Source: Phycisphaerales bacterium (GTDB lineage Bacteria; Planctomycetota; Phycisphaerae; Tepidisphaerales; Tepidisphaeraceae). From it: a stretch of DNA of 64,000 bases. The stretch spans positions 48,622 to 112,621 of the forward strand of contig JADYZN010000026.1 in NCBI GenBank assembly GCA_020853095.1. The letters run 5' to 3'. The notes under the pieces were generated by a model. It was not told the origin of the DNA. It saw only the letters and a list, made by a program, of their open reading frames with translations, and did not search any database. Numbering within the stretch: position 1 is the stretch's first letter; each line of letters starts with the position of its first letter. Both the position numbers and the translations under genes were made by a program. This document shows, one piece after another, positions 1 to 8,582 of the stretch.

Positions 1-2
1 GC

Positions 3-245
3 CGCGAAGGCCGCGTGTTCATCCGCATTTTCCCGCACAAGCCGGTTTCCGGAAAGCCGCTGGAAACCCGCATGGGCAAGGGCAAGGGCGAGCCGGAATA
101 CTGGGTCTCGGTGGTGAAGTCGGGACAGATGCTTTTTGAAATCACCGGCGTGGACGAGCCGACCGCCAAGCGTGCCCTGGCCCGCGTCGCCCACAAGATG
201 CCGATCCCGACCCGGTTTGTGCAACGACGCCACGCGGTGGCCTGA
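3..245 (+). CDS. rplP: 50S ribosomal protein L16, C-terminal part (5' truncated)
   Basis: This is the last 80 residues of L16, a 23S rRNA-binding protein of the large subunit near the peptidyl transferase and A-site region. The conserved stretch [14 protein letters not shown], then [15 protein letters not shown], identifies it. The frame is open to the window edge, so the first ~55-60 residues lie upstream; the GTG at 15 is not the true start. It is the most upstream visible gene of the spc-type operon and is followed by rpmC, as in most bacteria. Confidence 0.97.
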   Translation, partial: REGRVFIRIFPHKPVSGKPLETRMGKGKGEPEYWVSVVKSGQMLFEITGVDEPTAKRALARVAHKMPIPTRFVQRRHAVA

Positions 246-281
246 CCATCGCCTTGAACGAATGAGAATTGCGAGAACGTG

Positions 282-497
282 ATGACGATGCAAGAGATTC
301 GCGACAAGGAAACGGATCATCTCCGCAACGAACTGACCGAGCGGCAGAAACATCTGTTTGATCTGCGCAGCCAGGCCGTGACCGAGAAGCTGGAAGACCC
401 CAGCCAGCTTCACAAGACACGCAAGGACATCGCCCGGATGAAGACCGTGCTTCGCCAGCGCGAGCTGGAGGCCGCCAAGGCCGGCGGAAGTAACTAG
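282..497 (+). CDS. rpmC: 50S ribosomal protein L29
   Basis: A small helical protein of 71 residues that sits near the peptide exit tunnel. The [14 protein letters not shown] start and the [17 protein letters not shown] motif near the end are typical of L29. I chose the ATG at 282 because GAGA at 273-276 is well spaced; a GTG at 279 and an ATG at 288 are alternatives. It lies between rplP and rpsQ, the standard order. Confidence 0.95.
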   Translation: MTMQEIRDKETDHLRNELTERQKHLFDLRSQAVTEKLEDPSQLHKTRKDIARMKTVLRQRELEAAKAGGSN

Positions 498-505
498 CAA
501 AGAGG

Positions 506-874
506 ATGGCGGCAGCAATGCCCGCCGTGATGAACATGGCAGAAACCAACAACGCCGTCGCCGAACGACCGCTGCTTCGCACCATCAAGGGCGTGGTGGC
601 GTCCGACAAGGCCGACAAGACGATCAAGGTCGTGGTCGAATTCCAGACCCGCCATCCCAAGTATGGCAAGTACCTCAAGCGCCGCACCGTGCTGCACGCC
701 CACGATGAAAAGAACGAAGCGGGCGAGGGCGACACGGTGGAGATCGCCGAGTGCCGGCCGCTGAGCAAGACCAAGCACCACCGCCTGCTGCGGATCGTTC
801 AGCGGGCGCCCGAACGGGCGGTGCAGGTGTCGGCCGAGGAAGTGATGACGGGCAAGGCGCCGGAGGCTCGCTGA
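506..874 (+). CDS. rpsQ: 30S ribosomal protein S17
   Basis: A primary 16S rRNA-binding protein of the small subunit. The S17 core runs from about residue 25 ([20 protein letters not shown]) through [11 protein letters not shown] and [13 protein letters not shown]. At 122 residues it is longer than the usual 80-90 because of an N-terminal extension and a ~25-residue tail. Several in-frame starts exist (506, 518, 530, 536). The AGAGG at 501-505 abuts the first ATG, so a start at 518 is possible. Confidence 0.95.
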   Translation: MAAAMPAVMNMAETNNAVAERPLLRTIKGVVASDKADKTIKVVVEFQTRHPKYGKYLKRRTVLHAHDEKNEAGEGDTVEIAECRPLSKTKHHRLLRIVQRAPERAVQVSAEEVMTGKAPEAR

Positions 875-938
875 TCGCCGAAAGCCGGCCGGAATCCTTC
901 CAGCGACGGGCAATGAATGGCCAGCAACTGGGTTTTTT

Positions 939-1325
939 ATGATTCAACAACAGACTTATCTCGACATTGCCGACAACACCGGCGCCAAGCAGGCGATGTG
1001 CATCAAGGTGCTGCGTGGCAGCAGCAGCAGCGGCAAGTTCAAACGCCGCACCGCCAACGTGGGTGATGTGATCATCTGCGCGGTCAAAAAGGCGATCCCC
1101 GCCGGCGAGATCAAGCAGGGTGAAATCATCCGCTGCGTGGTGGTCCGCACCCGGCAGCCCACCCGCCGAAACGACGGCAGCTACGTGCGGTTTGACCGCA
1201 ACGCCGCGGTGGTGATCGACAAGGAAAACAACCCGCGCGGCACGCGCATCTTCGGAGCCGTCGCCCGCGAACTGCGTGAAAAGAATTTCATGAAGATCGT
1301 CTCGCTGGCCAGCGAAGTGGTCTAG
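939..1325 (+). CDS. rplN: 50S ribosomal protein L14
   Basis: L14 contacts 16S rRNA at an intersubunit bridge. The start [18 protein letters not shown] and the later [14 protein letters not shown] and [13 protein letters not shown] segments are signature sequence. At 128 residues it is slightly longer than the usual 122 because of a [11 protein letters not shown] insertion near residue 28. No clear Shine-Dalgarno site precedes the ATG, only a T-run, which suggests coupling to upstream translation. Confidence 0.97.
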   Translation: MIQQQTYLDIADNTGAKQAMCIKVLRGSSSSGKFKRRTANVGDVIICAVKKAIPAGEIKQGEIIRCVVVRTRQPTRRNDGSYVRFDRNAAVVIDKENNPRGTRIFGAVARELREKNFMKIVSLASEVV

Positions 1326-1340
1326 AAGCTAGAGAAGAAC

Positions 1341-1670
1341 ATGGCACGACACATTAAAACAGGCGATACGGTGATGGTGGTCGCGGGAGCCGACAAGGGC
1401 AAGACCGGCAAGGTGTTGCGCATGTTGACCAGCCAGGACCGCGTCGTGGTCGAAGGGATCAACCGCGTGTGGAAGCACGTTCGCCCCTCGCAACGCAATC
1501 CGCAGGGCGGTCGCATCCAGAAGGATGCCCCCATCCACCTGAGCAACGTCATGCCGCTCGACCCGGCCAGCGGCAAAGGGACGCGGGTGCGGTTTGAAGA
1601 ACGCGGCGGCCGCAAGCATCGCATCGCGGTGCGCGGCGGGACGGACCTTGGCCCCACCGGCAAGAAGTAA
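1341..1670 (+). CDS. rplX: 50S ribosomal protein L24
   Basis: L24 starts large-subunit assembly and lies near the tunnel exit. The KOW motif is clear (HIKTGDTVMVVAGADKGKTG, residues 4-23), followed by VVVEGINRVWKHVRPSQRNPQGG. Its 109 residues are the usual size. It starts 15 bp after rplN and ends 9 bp before rplE, consistent with one transcript. Confidence 0.97.
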   Translation: MARHIKTGDTVMVVAGADKGKTGKVLRMLTSQDRVVVEGINRVWKHVRPSQRNPQGGRIQKDAPIHLSNVMPLDPASGKGTRVRFEERGGRKHRIAVRGGTDLGPTGKK

Positions 1671-1679
1671 GAGGCTTTT

Positions 1680-2384
1680 ATGTCAGAGCAGGAAAAACAG
1701 GACAAGAAAAAGCAACCCCAGGCCTCCAAGGGCGGCGCGGACAAAAAAGCCCGCAAGCCCAAGGCCGGCCCCGCCGCCGAGCTGGACACCGCCGGCGCCG
1801 ATGAGCCTCAGCAGCCGGCGCCGACCCCGCGCATGCTCGAACGCTATCGCGCCCAGATCGTCCCGGCTTTGCAGCAGCAACTGGGTTTGAAAAACATCAT
1901 GGCCGTGCCGCGGCTGGAGAAGATCGTGATCTCCATGGGCCTGGGCAAGGCCGTCACCAGCGGCGAAAAGGTCAAGCTCGAACAGGCCGAGAAAGAGCTG
2001 GCGGTCATCGCCGGCCAGCGGCCGGTTCGCTGCAAGGCCAAAAAGAGCGTCGCGAATTTCAAGGTTCGCGAAGGCCAGGAAACCGGCCTGAAGGTCACGC
2101 TTCGCGGCGGCCGGATGTACGAGTTTCTCGACCGTTTGATCTCCCTGGCGATCCCCCGCGTCAAGGACTTCCGCGGACTGGACCCCAAGGGTTTCGACAA
2201 GGCCGGCAACTACAACTTCGGATTCAATGAACAGAGCGTCTTCCCGGAAGTGGACGTGGCGACCGTGACGTTCCAGCAAGGCATGAACATCACCATGGTC
2301 ACCACCGCCCACTCAATCGAACACGGCCGCGAATTGCTCAAGCAGTTCGGCATGCCCTTTCGTGAAGAAGGCAAAAAGGATTAG
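1680..2384 (+). CDS. rplE: 50S ribosomal protein L5 with a charged N-terminal extension
   Basis: L5 binds 5S rRNA in the central protuberance. The conserved domain begins around residue 57 (LERYRAQIVPALQQQLG) and includes GQRPVRCKAKKSVANFKVREG, LRGGRMYEFLDRL and RVKDFRGLDPKGFD. The family is normally ~180 residues; here 234 residues include about 50 extra N-terminal residues rich in Lys, Ala and Gln. Later ATGs would remove the extension, but the frame is continuous from the ATG at 1680, 9 bp after rplX. The extension's role is unknown. Confidence 0.96.
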   Translation: MSEQEKQDKKKQPQASKGGADKKARKPKAGPAAELDTAGADEPQQPAPTPRMLERYRAQIVPALQQQLGLKNIMAVPRLEKIVISMGLGKAVTSGEKVKLEQAEKELAVIAGQRPVRCKAKKSVANFKVREGQETGLKVTLRGGRMYEFLDRLISLAIPRVKDFRGLDPKGFDKAGNYNFGFNEQSVFPEVDVATVTFQQGMNITMVTTAHSIEHGRELLKQFGMPFREEGKKD

Positions 2385-2411
2385 TGGTCTCAACCGAGCA
2401 GGAATCGATTT

Positions 2412-2681
2412 ATGGCGACAAAAGCCTGGGTCAACAAGCAAAAACGGCGCGAAGAGCTGGTGAAGCGATACGCGGAGGTTCGGCGAAAGCTGAAAAAGGA
2501 GCGGAATTACGCCGCCCTGGCCAATCTCCCGCGCGATTCCAGCCCCACCCGCTCGCACAACCGCTGCCAGCTCACCGGCCGGTCCCGCGCGGTGCTGCGA
2601 AAGTTCAAGGTGTCTCGCATCATGCTCCGCGAGCTGGCGCTGGCGGGCAAGATTCCGGGCTTGAAAAAAGCCAGTTGGTAA
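2412..2681 (+). CDS. rpsN: 30S ribosomal protein S14, zinc-free form
   Basis: S14 binds 16S rRNA in the 30S head. The C-terminal signature ([18 protein letters not shown] then [14 protein letters not shown]) is clear. At 89 residues, without the two CxxC pairs of the short zinc form, it is the C-minus type. It sits between rplE and rpsH as usual. Confidence 0.96.
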   Translation: MATKAWVNKQKRREELVKRYAEVRRKLKKERNYAALANLPRDSSPTRSHNRCQLTGRSRAVLRKFKVSRIMLRELALAGKIPGLKKASW

Positions 2682-2754
2682 CGAACGAAAGATTGAACGG
2701 AACGAATTTTACGGGGCCTCGACGTCGAGACCTCATCTGGAGACGGACGTAGCG

Positions 2755-3153
2755 ATGAATAATCAAGATCCCATCGCCGACATGCTGACCCGCATCCGCA
2801 ACGCCAACCGCGTCGGACGCCGAATGGTCCTCATTCCCAAGAGCAAAATCTGCACGGGTATCGCGCAGGTGCTCAAGGATGAGGGGTACATCGAGGAAGT
2901 GGACCTGATCGACGATCAGGGCCAGGGCCAGATCCGCATCAAGCTCAAATACGAGATGAACGGCGGCAAAGTCATTCACAGCCTCGACCGCCAAAGCAAG
3001 CCGGGTCGTCGGTTGTACAACAAAGTGCAGGAACTGCCGTCCGTGCTCAGCGGCATGGGCATCGCGGTGGTCAGCACCAGCAAGGGCGTCATGAGCGACC
3101 GCCGGGCGCGTGAAAACAACATCGGCGGCGAATTGCTCTGCACCGTCAGCTAA
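2755..3153 (+). CDS. rpsH: 30S ribosomal protein S8
   Basis: S8 is a primary 16S rRNA-binding protein and, in enterobacteria, the repressor of the spc operon; repression here is not shown. The start NNQDPIADMLTRIRNANRV and the C-terminal GIAVVSTSKGVMSDRRAR and GGELLCTVS match the family, and 132 residues is the normal length. The 73-bp gap after rpsN holds no obvious element. Confidence 0.97.
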   Translation: MNNQDPIADMLTRIRNANRVGRRMVLIPKSKICTGIAQVLKDEGYIEEVDLIDDQGQGQIRIKLKYEMNGGKVIHSLDRQSKPGRRLYNKVQELPSVLSGMGIAVVSTSKGVMSDRRARENNIGGELLCTVS

Positions 3154-3184
3154 ACGGCGGAATTTGAAACGAAGTTGGTGAAAC

Positions 3185-3742
3185 ATGAGTCGAATTGGCA
3201 AAAAACCCGTCCCGATCACCGGCGGCGCCAAAATTACCGTCCAGGACCATCTGGTCCGCGTCGAAGGCGCCAAGGGCAAGCTCGAATTCCAGGTCCACCC
3301 GGCCATCAGCGTCAAAATCGACGATGCCAAAAAGGAACTGGTCATCTCCCGCGCGGACGATGAAAAACAGAGCAAGGCCCTGCACGGCCTGACCCGCGCG
3401 GTCCTGGCCAACATGGTCCAGGGCGCCACCCAGGGTTACAAAAAAACCCTCGAAATTCAGGGCGTCGGCTACAAGGCCGAACAGAAGGGCAAAAACCTGG
3501 TCCTGTCGGTCGGTTACGCCAACCAGATTTCACTGGCGATTCCCACGGGCCTGGTTGTCACCCTCGAAGGCCCCACGAAAATTCACGTTGCAGGCCCGGA
3601 CAAGCAACTGGTCGGCCAGTTCGCCAGCGACATCCGCCGCGTCCGCAAGCCCGAACCGTACAAAGGCAAAGGCATCCGGTACGAAGGCGAAGTGGTCAAG
3701 ATCAAGCCGGGCAAGGCGTTTGCCGGCGCCGGCGCCAAGTAA
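3185..3742 (+). CDS. rplF: 50S ribosomal protein L6
   Basis: L6 binds 23S rRNA near the factor-binding site. It begins MSRIGKKPVPI and carries the family motifs ALHGLTRAVLANMVQG, LEIQGVGYKAE and RRVRKPEPYKGKGIRYEGE near the C-terminus. It is 185 residues, close to the usual ~177. Gene order rpsH-rplF-rplR is standard. Confidence 0.97.
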   Translation: MSRIGKKPVPITGGAKITVQDHLVRVEGAKGKLEFQVHPAISVKIDDAKKELVISRADDEKQSKALHGLTRAVLANMVQGATQGYKKTLEIQGVGYKAEQKGKNLVLSVGYANQISLAIPTGLVVTLEGPTKIHVAGPDKQLVGQFASDIRRVRKPEPYKGKGIRYEGEVVKIKPGKAFAGAGAK

Positions 3743-3829
3743 CGTTACGGTTGTTGTTTTGGGAAATGGTTGCGGGGGATCAACTGGGGCCTCGAAATCC
3801 CGACCGACGCCCCCGAAGGTTGAAACGAT

Positions 3830-4201
3830 ATGGCAGACAAGAATCAGAAAAAGGCCAAACGTCTCCAACGACGAAAATGGAGCACCCGCTCCACGCTCTT
3901 TGGCACGCCGCAGAGGCCGCGTTTGTCGGTCTTCCGCAGCGACAAGCACATTTACGCCCAGATCGTCGACGACTTCGCCGGCCGCACGCTGGTCTCGGCG
4001 TCGAGCATCGACGGCGAAGTTCGTGGCGACCTGAAAAACGGCGGCAACATCGCCGCGGCCAAGAAAGTCGGCCTGGCCATCGCCCAACAGGCGCAAGCCG
4101 CCGGCATCTCCGCCGTCGCGTTTGACCGCGGCGGGCGAAAATATCACGGCCGCGTCAAGGCCCTGGCCGATGCGGCCCGCGAAGGCGGTTTGAAGTTCTA
4201 A
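3830..4201 (+). CDS. rplR: 50S ribosomal protein L18
   Basis: L18 binds 5S rRNA together with L5. [20 protein letters not shown] (about residues 27-46) and the terminal [27 protein letters not shown] are diagnostic. It is 123 residues, slightly above the usual 115-120. The 87 bp between rplF and this gene contain no recognisable signal. Confidence 0.97.
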   Translation: MADKNQKKAKRLQRRKWSTRSTLFGTPQRPRLSVFRSDKHIYAQIVDDFAGRTLVSASSIDGEVRGDLKNGGNIAAAKKVGLAIAQQAQAAGISAVAFDRGGRKYHGRVKALADAAREGGLKF

Positions 4202-4222
4202 CTTACACAGTGAGCGGCATTT

Positions 4223-4918
4223 ATGGCTGAAGAAAATCAAAATCCCACTGAAACACAGCAACCCGCCCAGCCGGAACAGGCCCAGAATGCGGCCACCGAT
4301 GCGGCCGCACCGACCCAGGGTCAGGCCCAGGGCGATTCCCGTGATCGTCGCGGTGGCGGCCGTGAAGGCGGCCAGCGCGGACGCGGCGGCCCCCGGCGCG
4401 ACCGCGATCGCGACCGTGCCGACGAAAGCGGTGTCGAATCCGCCGTCGTCCGCATCTACCGCTGCTCCAAGGTCGTCAAAGGCGGCCGCACGTTCAGCTT
4501 CGGCGCGTTGGTTGTCGCAGGCGATCGCCGCGGCAACATCGGCATCGGTTACGGCAAAGCCAACGAAGTTCCGCCGGCCGTCGAAAAAGCCACCAAGGAC
4601 GCCCGCAAACAGATGTTCAAGGTCAACCTCAAGGGCGCGACCATCCCCCACATTGTCAAAGGCCGCAGCGGCGCCAGCACCGTGGTGCTTGTTCCCGCCC
4701 GTCCCGGAACCGGCGTCACCGCCGGCAAGAGCGTTCGGCCGGTGGTGGAACTGACCGGCATTACCGACATCCTGACCAAGGCCTACGGCTCAACCAGCCC
4801 CAAGAACCTGGTCAAGGCCACCATCGACGCCCTCCAGCAGCTTCGCAACCGCGAACAGGTGGAAGGCAGCCGGGGCGTCTCGCTGCCCAAGGGCGCCGGA
4901 GAACTCGTCACCGCCTGA
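4223..4918 (+). CDS. rpsE: 30S ribosomal protein S5 with an RGG-rich N-terminal extension
   Basis: S5 helps accuracy and mRNA unwinding at the 30S entry. The S5 domains run from about residue 70 (ESAVVRIYRCSKVVKGGRTFSF) through GIGYGKANEVPPAVEKA and VVELTGITDILTKAYGSTSPKN. The family is ~165 residues; this protein has 231. The first ~70 residues are low-complexity: Gln/Ala/Pro-rich, then a run of RGG and RDR repeats like those of RNA-binding disordered tails. rplO follows directly, where many bacteria have rpmD (L30) in between. Confidence 0.96.
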   Translation: MAEENQNPTETQQPAQPEQAQNAATDAAAPTQGQAQGDSRDRRGGGREGGQRGRGGPRRDRDRDRADESGVESAVVRIYRCSKVVKGGRTFSFGALVVAGDRRGNIGIGYGKANEVPPAVEKATKDARKQMFKVNLKGATIPHIVKGRSGASTVVLVPARPGTGVTAGKSVRPVVELTGITDILTKAYGSTSPKNLVKATIDALQQLRNREQVEGSRGVSLPKGAGELVTA

Positions 4919-4955
4919 TGGACAAGAGCAACCCGCAACGATCAATTGGTGCATT

Positions 4956-5516
4956 ATGAGCATGATTCACGACATCACGGTCGCCGTCCCCCGCAACAAG
5001 CTGCCCAAGCGCAAAGGACGCGGCGAATCCAGCGGCCACGGCAAAACCTCCGGCCGGGGCAACAAAGGCTCCAAGGCCCGCGTTGGAACTTACATCAAGC
5101 GCGGCTACGAAGGCGGCCAGACCCCGATCTTTCGTCGCCTGCCGAAGCGCGGCTTCAGCAACGACAACTTTGAACGCCGGTTCCACGTGGTGAACGTGGC
5201 CGACCTGTCCCGGTTTGACGATGGCGCCACCGTTGACGCCGCCGTCCTGATCGACGCTGGCCTCGTGCCGGATGATCGCCAGCCGGTCAAGATTCTCGGC
5301 GATGGCGATGTCGGCAAAAAACTGACCGTCGTCGCCGGCGCGTATAGCCGTTCAGCGCACCAGAAGATCACCCAGGCGGGTGGTTCGGCCCAGAACCTCA
5401 AGGGCGAAGCGTTCGAGTTCCCCAAGCCCAAAAAGCGGTTTATCCCGCGACCGGCGGAGAAAAAGGCTCCGGCCGCCGCCGCCGAGCCGGCCGCCGAAAC
5501 GCCCGCGGCGCAATAA
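4956..5516 (+). CDS. rplO: 50S ribosomal protein L15
   Basis: L15 is a late-assembly protein of the large subunit. KLPKRKGRGESSGHGKTSGRGNKGSKAR (start of the protein), then GGQTPIFRRLPKRGF, are typical. It has 186 residues against the usual ~145-150; the excess is a C-terminal Pro/Ala/Lys/Glu-rich tail. It is followed 48 bp later by secY, the usual order. Confidence 0.96.
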   Translation: MSMIHDITVAVPRNKLPKRKGRGESSGHGKTSGRGNKGSKARVGTYIKRGYEGGQTPIFRRLPKRGFSNDNFERRFHVVNVADLSRFDDGATVDAAVLIDAGLVPDDRQPVKILGDGDVGKKLTVVAGAYSRSAHQKITQAGGSAQNLKGEAFEFPKPKKRFIPRPAEKKAPAAAAEPAAETPAAQ

Positions 5517-5564
5517 TCGCCGAACAGTCCGCAGGACCAGAGTGCAACCGAGGAAGCGGTTCCT

Positions 5565-6953
5565 ATGTTCAAGACGTTAATCAACATCTTCCGCATCCCC
5601 GAACTTCGCAACAAGGTTCTGTTCACGCTGTTCATGCTGGCGGTCTATCGCATCGGTTATCACGTTCCCCTGCCGGGCGTCGATCAGGCCGCGATGGACA
5701 AAACCGCCCAAAGCGGCGACAGCGGCAGCCCGCTGAGCCGCCTGGCCGATTACGTCTCGCTCTTTTCCGGCGGCAATCTTTCGCAAAGCACGATTTTCGG
5801 CCTGGGCATCATGCCCTACATCTCGTCTTCGATTATTTTCCAGCTCCTGACCACCGTTCTGCCATCGCTGGAAAAACTTCAAAAAGAAGGCGAGACCGGC
5901 CGCAAAAAAATCCAGGAATGGACCCGCTACGCGACCGTTCCCCTCTGCCTGATCCAGGCGATTTTCTGGCTCAGCTTCCTCAACAACAGCGATCCGCCCA
6001 TGGTCGTGCCCGAATTGCGCGGCACGTTCACCTTCTGGCTCATGGGCATCACCTCGCTGACCGCCGGCTCCATCTTCATGATGTGGCTGGGCGAACAGAT
6101 TGATGAATACGGCCTGGGCAACGGCATCAGCCTCCTGATCCTCGCCGGCATCGTCGCCCGCATGCCCTTCGCCATCGGCCTGCTGGTCGAACAGACCAGC
6201 TTCAGCCAGGCCGCCGACGCCACCAAGCAGATCGGCGTGGGCAAAATCATCTTCCTGGTCTTCTCGTTCATCTTCGTCGTCGCCGGATCGATTTTGATCA
6301 CCCAGGCCCAGCGCCGAATCCCCATCCAGCAGGCCAAACACACCCGCGGCCGGCGGGTCTATGGCGGCCAACGCCAGTTCCTGCCCCTTCGCGTCAACCA
6401 CGGCGGCGTGATGCCGATCATCTTCGCCCAGTCGTTGATGCTCTTTCCCGGCGTCTTTTTTGGCTGGCTGGCCCACGCCTTCCCCGGCGTCAGGGCGTTT
6501 GAGTTCCTCAACACCGAATTTGCCCGCGGCGAATACGTCTACATCATGACCGAAGTCGCGCTGATCTACTTCTTCAGCTACTTCTGGAACACCGTCCAGT
6601 TCCAGCCCAAGGAGATGGCCAACCAGCTCCGCGACTACGGCAGCTTTATCCCCGGCATGCGCCCCGGCAAACGCACCGCCGACTACCTCGAAAAAGTGAT
6701 GGTCCGCATCACCTACGTCGGTGCGGCCTTCTTGTCGATCATCGCGGTGGTCCCCACGGCCGTCAGCGCCTCGATGAAGATCGACTGGCACATCACCGCC
6801 TTTTTGGGCGGAACCGGCCTTCTGATCGTCGTCGCCGTCGCACTGGACATGGTCCAACGCATCGAGGCCAACCTGCTGATGCGCAATTACGGCGGTTTTC
6901 TCAGCGGCGGCCCCGGCCAGAAGGGCCGGCGCATCAAGGGAAGCCAGTTTTGA
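5565..6953 (+). CDS. secY: Protein translocase channel subunit SecY
   Basis: SecY forms the membrane channel for Sec-dependent export and membrane insertion. The protein (462 residues) has about ten hydrophobic segments and the family motifs GLGIMPYISSSIIFQLL (after TM1), GNGISLLI and the cytosolic loop PIQQAKHTRGRRVYGGQRQFLPLRVN. The insertion NNSDPPMVVPELRGTF between TM3 and TM4 is longer than in E. coli. It lies between rplO and map as in most bacteria. Confidence 0.97.
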   Translation: MFKTLINIFRIPELRNKVLFTLFMLAVYRIGYHVPLPGVDQAAMDKTAQSGDSGSPLSRLADYVSLFSGGNLSQSTIFGLGIMPYISSSIIFQLLTTVLPSLEKLQKEGETGRKKIQEWTRYATVPLCLIQAIFWLSFLNNSDPPMVVPELRGTFTFWLMGITSLTAGSIFMMWLGEQIDEYGLGNGISLLILAGIVARMPFAIGLLVEQTSFSQAADATKQIGVGKIIFLVFSFIFVVAGSILITQAQRRIPIQQAKHTRGRRVYGGQRQFLPLRVNHGGVMPIIFAQSLMLFPGVFFGWLAHAFPGVRAFEFLNTEFARGEYVYIMTEVALIYFFSYFWNTVQFQPKEMANQLRDYGSFIPGMRPGKRTADYLEKVMVRITYVGAAFLSIIAVVPTAVSASMKIDWHITAFLGGTGLLIVVAVALDMVQRIEANLLMRNYGGFLSGGPGQKGRRIKGSQF

Positions 6954-6984
6954 CCTTTGGCCCGGTCGCGGCCTATTCTGATCC

Positions 6985-7779
6985 ATGCCGATCATCATCA
7001 AAACCCGCCGCGAAATTGAGATGATGCGTCGCGCCGGACAGGTCGCCCATGACATCCTGGCCCTGATGGAAGCCGCCGCCAAACCCGGCGTCACCACCAT
7101 GGAACTGGAAGAACTCGCCCAGCGCGAGCTGGATAAAAACGAGGCGATCGGCCTTTCCAAAAATTATCCCACCTACAAACCCGGCCAGGGGTTCCCCTCC
7201 CCCCTGTGCATCAGCATCAACGAGGAAGTCGTCCACGGCATTCCCGGTCCCCGCGCATTAAAACAGGGCGACATCGTGACGCTGGACCTGGCCTTGTCCC
7301 TCAATGGCTATTGCTGCGACACCGCCACCACCATCCCGATCGGTAAAATAGCCCCGGCCACCCAGAAACTGCTGGATGTCACCCGTGAAACCCTCAACCT
7401 GGCGATCAACAACATGAAACCCGGCCGAAAATGGTCCGACATCGCCCGGCTCATGCAGTATCACGTTGAACGCAATGGATTTAACGTCGTCCGTGAATTT
7501 GTCGGCCATGGCATCGGTCGAACCATGCACGAGGAGCCAAAAGTCGCCAATTTCGTCACCGCCGAGCAATTGCGGGGGGATTTCGGCCTTCGCCCCGGCA
7601 TGACCCTGGCGGTCGAACCGATGGTCGTCATGGGCAAACGCGAGGTGGACATGCTCCCCGACGGGTGGACTGTCATCACCCACGACCGCCAGCCGGCCGC
7701 TCATTTTGAGCACACCATCGCCATGACCGACCTGGGCGTGGAAGTCCTGACCGATGGCCGAGCGCCCTGGGGAATTTAA
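6985..7779 (+). CDS. map: Methionine aminopeptidase, type I
   Basis: Removes the initiator methionine from new proteins. It starts IKTRREIEMMRRAGQVAHDIL. The metal ligands are visible: the Asp pair of TLDLALSLNGYCCDTA, the His of GHGIGRTMHEEP, and the Glu residues of VEPMV and the C-terminal FEHTIAMT. At 264 residues it is the normal size. It begins 31 bp after secY, a common arrangement. Confidence 0.96.
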   Translation: MPIIIKTRREIEMMRRAGQVAHDILALMEAAAKPGVTTMELEELAQRELDKNEAIGLSKNYPTYKPGQGFPSPLCISINEEVVHGIPGPRALKQGDIVTLDLALSLNGYCCDTATTIPIGKIAPATQKLLDVTRETLNLAINNMKPGRKWSDIARLMQYHVERNGFNVVREFVGHGIGRTMHEEPKVANFVTAEQLRGDFGLRPGMTLAVEPMVVMGKREVDMLPDGWTVITHDRQPAAHFEHTIAMTDLGVEVLTDGRAPWGI

Positions 7780-7792
7780 GGTCCACACCCTC

Positions 7793-7821
7793 TTGAGCTA
7801 TGAGTGGAAGGTGGTTATAAT
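7793..7821 (+). promoter_or_regulatory. Sigma-70 type promoter candidate before rpmJ
   Basis: TTGAGC at 7793-7798 and TATAAT at 7816-7821 are separated by 17 bp. It lies just after the map stop and ~50 bp before rpmJ, so it could drive rpmJ-rpsM-rpsK-rpoA-rplQ independently of the upstream operon. Confidence 0.6.
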
Positions 7822-7873
7822 AATCGATTCGCCAGCGCAGCCGCGTCTGGTGGTCCTATTGAGGTAAGTTGTC

Positions 7874-7987
7874 ATGAAAGTCCGAGCAAGCGTTCGAAGA
7901 ATCTGCGAAAACTGCAAGATCGTCCGCCGCAAAGGCATTGTGCGGGTGATTTGCAGCAATACCAAACACAAGCAGAAACAAGGTTAA
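7874..7987 (+). CDS. rpmJ: 50S ribosomal protein L36, zinc-binding form
   Basis: A 37-residue protein beginning [20 protein letters not shown]. The zinc ligands are C11, C14, C27 and H32, the C+ form of L36. It helps organise 23S rRNA in the large subunit. It lies between map and rpsM, its usual place, with no infA in between. An AGGTAAG stretch lies just before the ATG. Confidence 0.95.
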   Translation: MKVRASVRRICENCKIVRRKGIVRVICSNTKHKQKQG

Positions 7988-8014
7988 TTCAAGCAATCAG
8001 TCACTGGAGCAAAC

Positions 8015-8401
8015 ATGCCCCGTATCGCAGGCGTTGACATCCCCAACGACAAACCCATCTGGGTCAGCCTTGGTTACATTTACGGCGTCGGCCCGACCAA
8101 CAGCCGCGCCATTCTCAAGGAAGCCGGCATTGATCCCCAGCGCCGGGCCAAGGAGCTGACCGAGGAGGAACTCGCCCGGATCATCGGCATCCTCGACAAG
8201 TCGCACCCGGTCGAAGGCGCCCTCCGCCGCCAGATTCAGCAGAACATCGCCCGTCTGCGCGACATCGGCAGCTATCGCGGCCATCGCCACCGGCGCTCCC
8301 TGCCCGTTCGCGGCCAGCGCACCCGCTCCAACGCCCGAACCCGCAAAGGCCCCCGTAAGACCGTCGCCGGCAAGAAGGGCGTGAAGGAACTCGGCAAGTA
8401 A
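8015..8401 (+). CDS. rpsM: 30S ribosomal protein S13
   Basis: S13 sits in the 30S head, contacts P-site tRNA and forms bridges to L5. [26 protein letters not shown] at the start and [32 protein letters not shown] near the end are diagnostic. It has 128 residues, as usual. It follows rpmJ by 27 bp and opens the alpha-operon part. Confidence 0.97.
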   Translation: MPRIAGVDIPNDKPIWVSLGYIYGVGPTNSRAILKEAGIDPQRRAKELTEEELARIIGILDKSHPVEGALRRQIQQNIARLRDIGSYRGHRHRRSLPVRGQRTRSNARTRKGPRKTVAGKKGVKELGK

Positions 8402-8413
8402 ATACGGAATGTG

Positions 8414-8514
8414 CCACAGAGACACAGGGAACACAGAGGAAAGGCAAAGAGAAAATCTTAAACCTCAAATTTTCGAATTTGAAATGCTTCTCTGTTCTCT
8501 CTGTGCCTCTGTGG
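8414..8514. repeat. Inverted repeat inserted between rpsM and rpsK
   Basis: The left arm at 8414-8439 begins CCACAGAGACACAGGG. The right arm at 8490-8514, read on the other strand, begins CCACAGAGGCACAGAG. They match over ~25 bp with a few differences and enclose an AT-rich centre with a TTCGAA core. No coding sequence is present. It looks like a short mobile palindrome (MITE/REP-like); the family is not identified. Confidence 0.7.
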
Positions 8515-8582
8515 TTCAATTAATTTAATGTTATTCCGCGGGGACGGCATAATTCCGGACGATCCGCGAAAGGAAAACGATC

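Noticed and set aside
5577..7160. Long minus-strand open frame opposite secY and map
   Set aside because: Its sequence is a mirror of high-GC codons in secY; the plus-strand frame has unmistakable SecY motifs.
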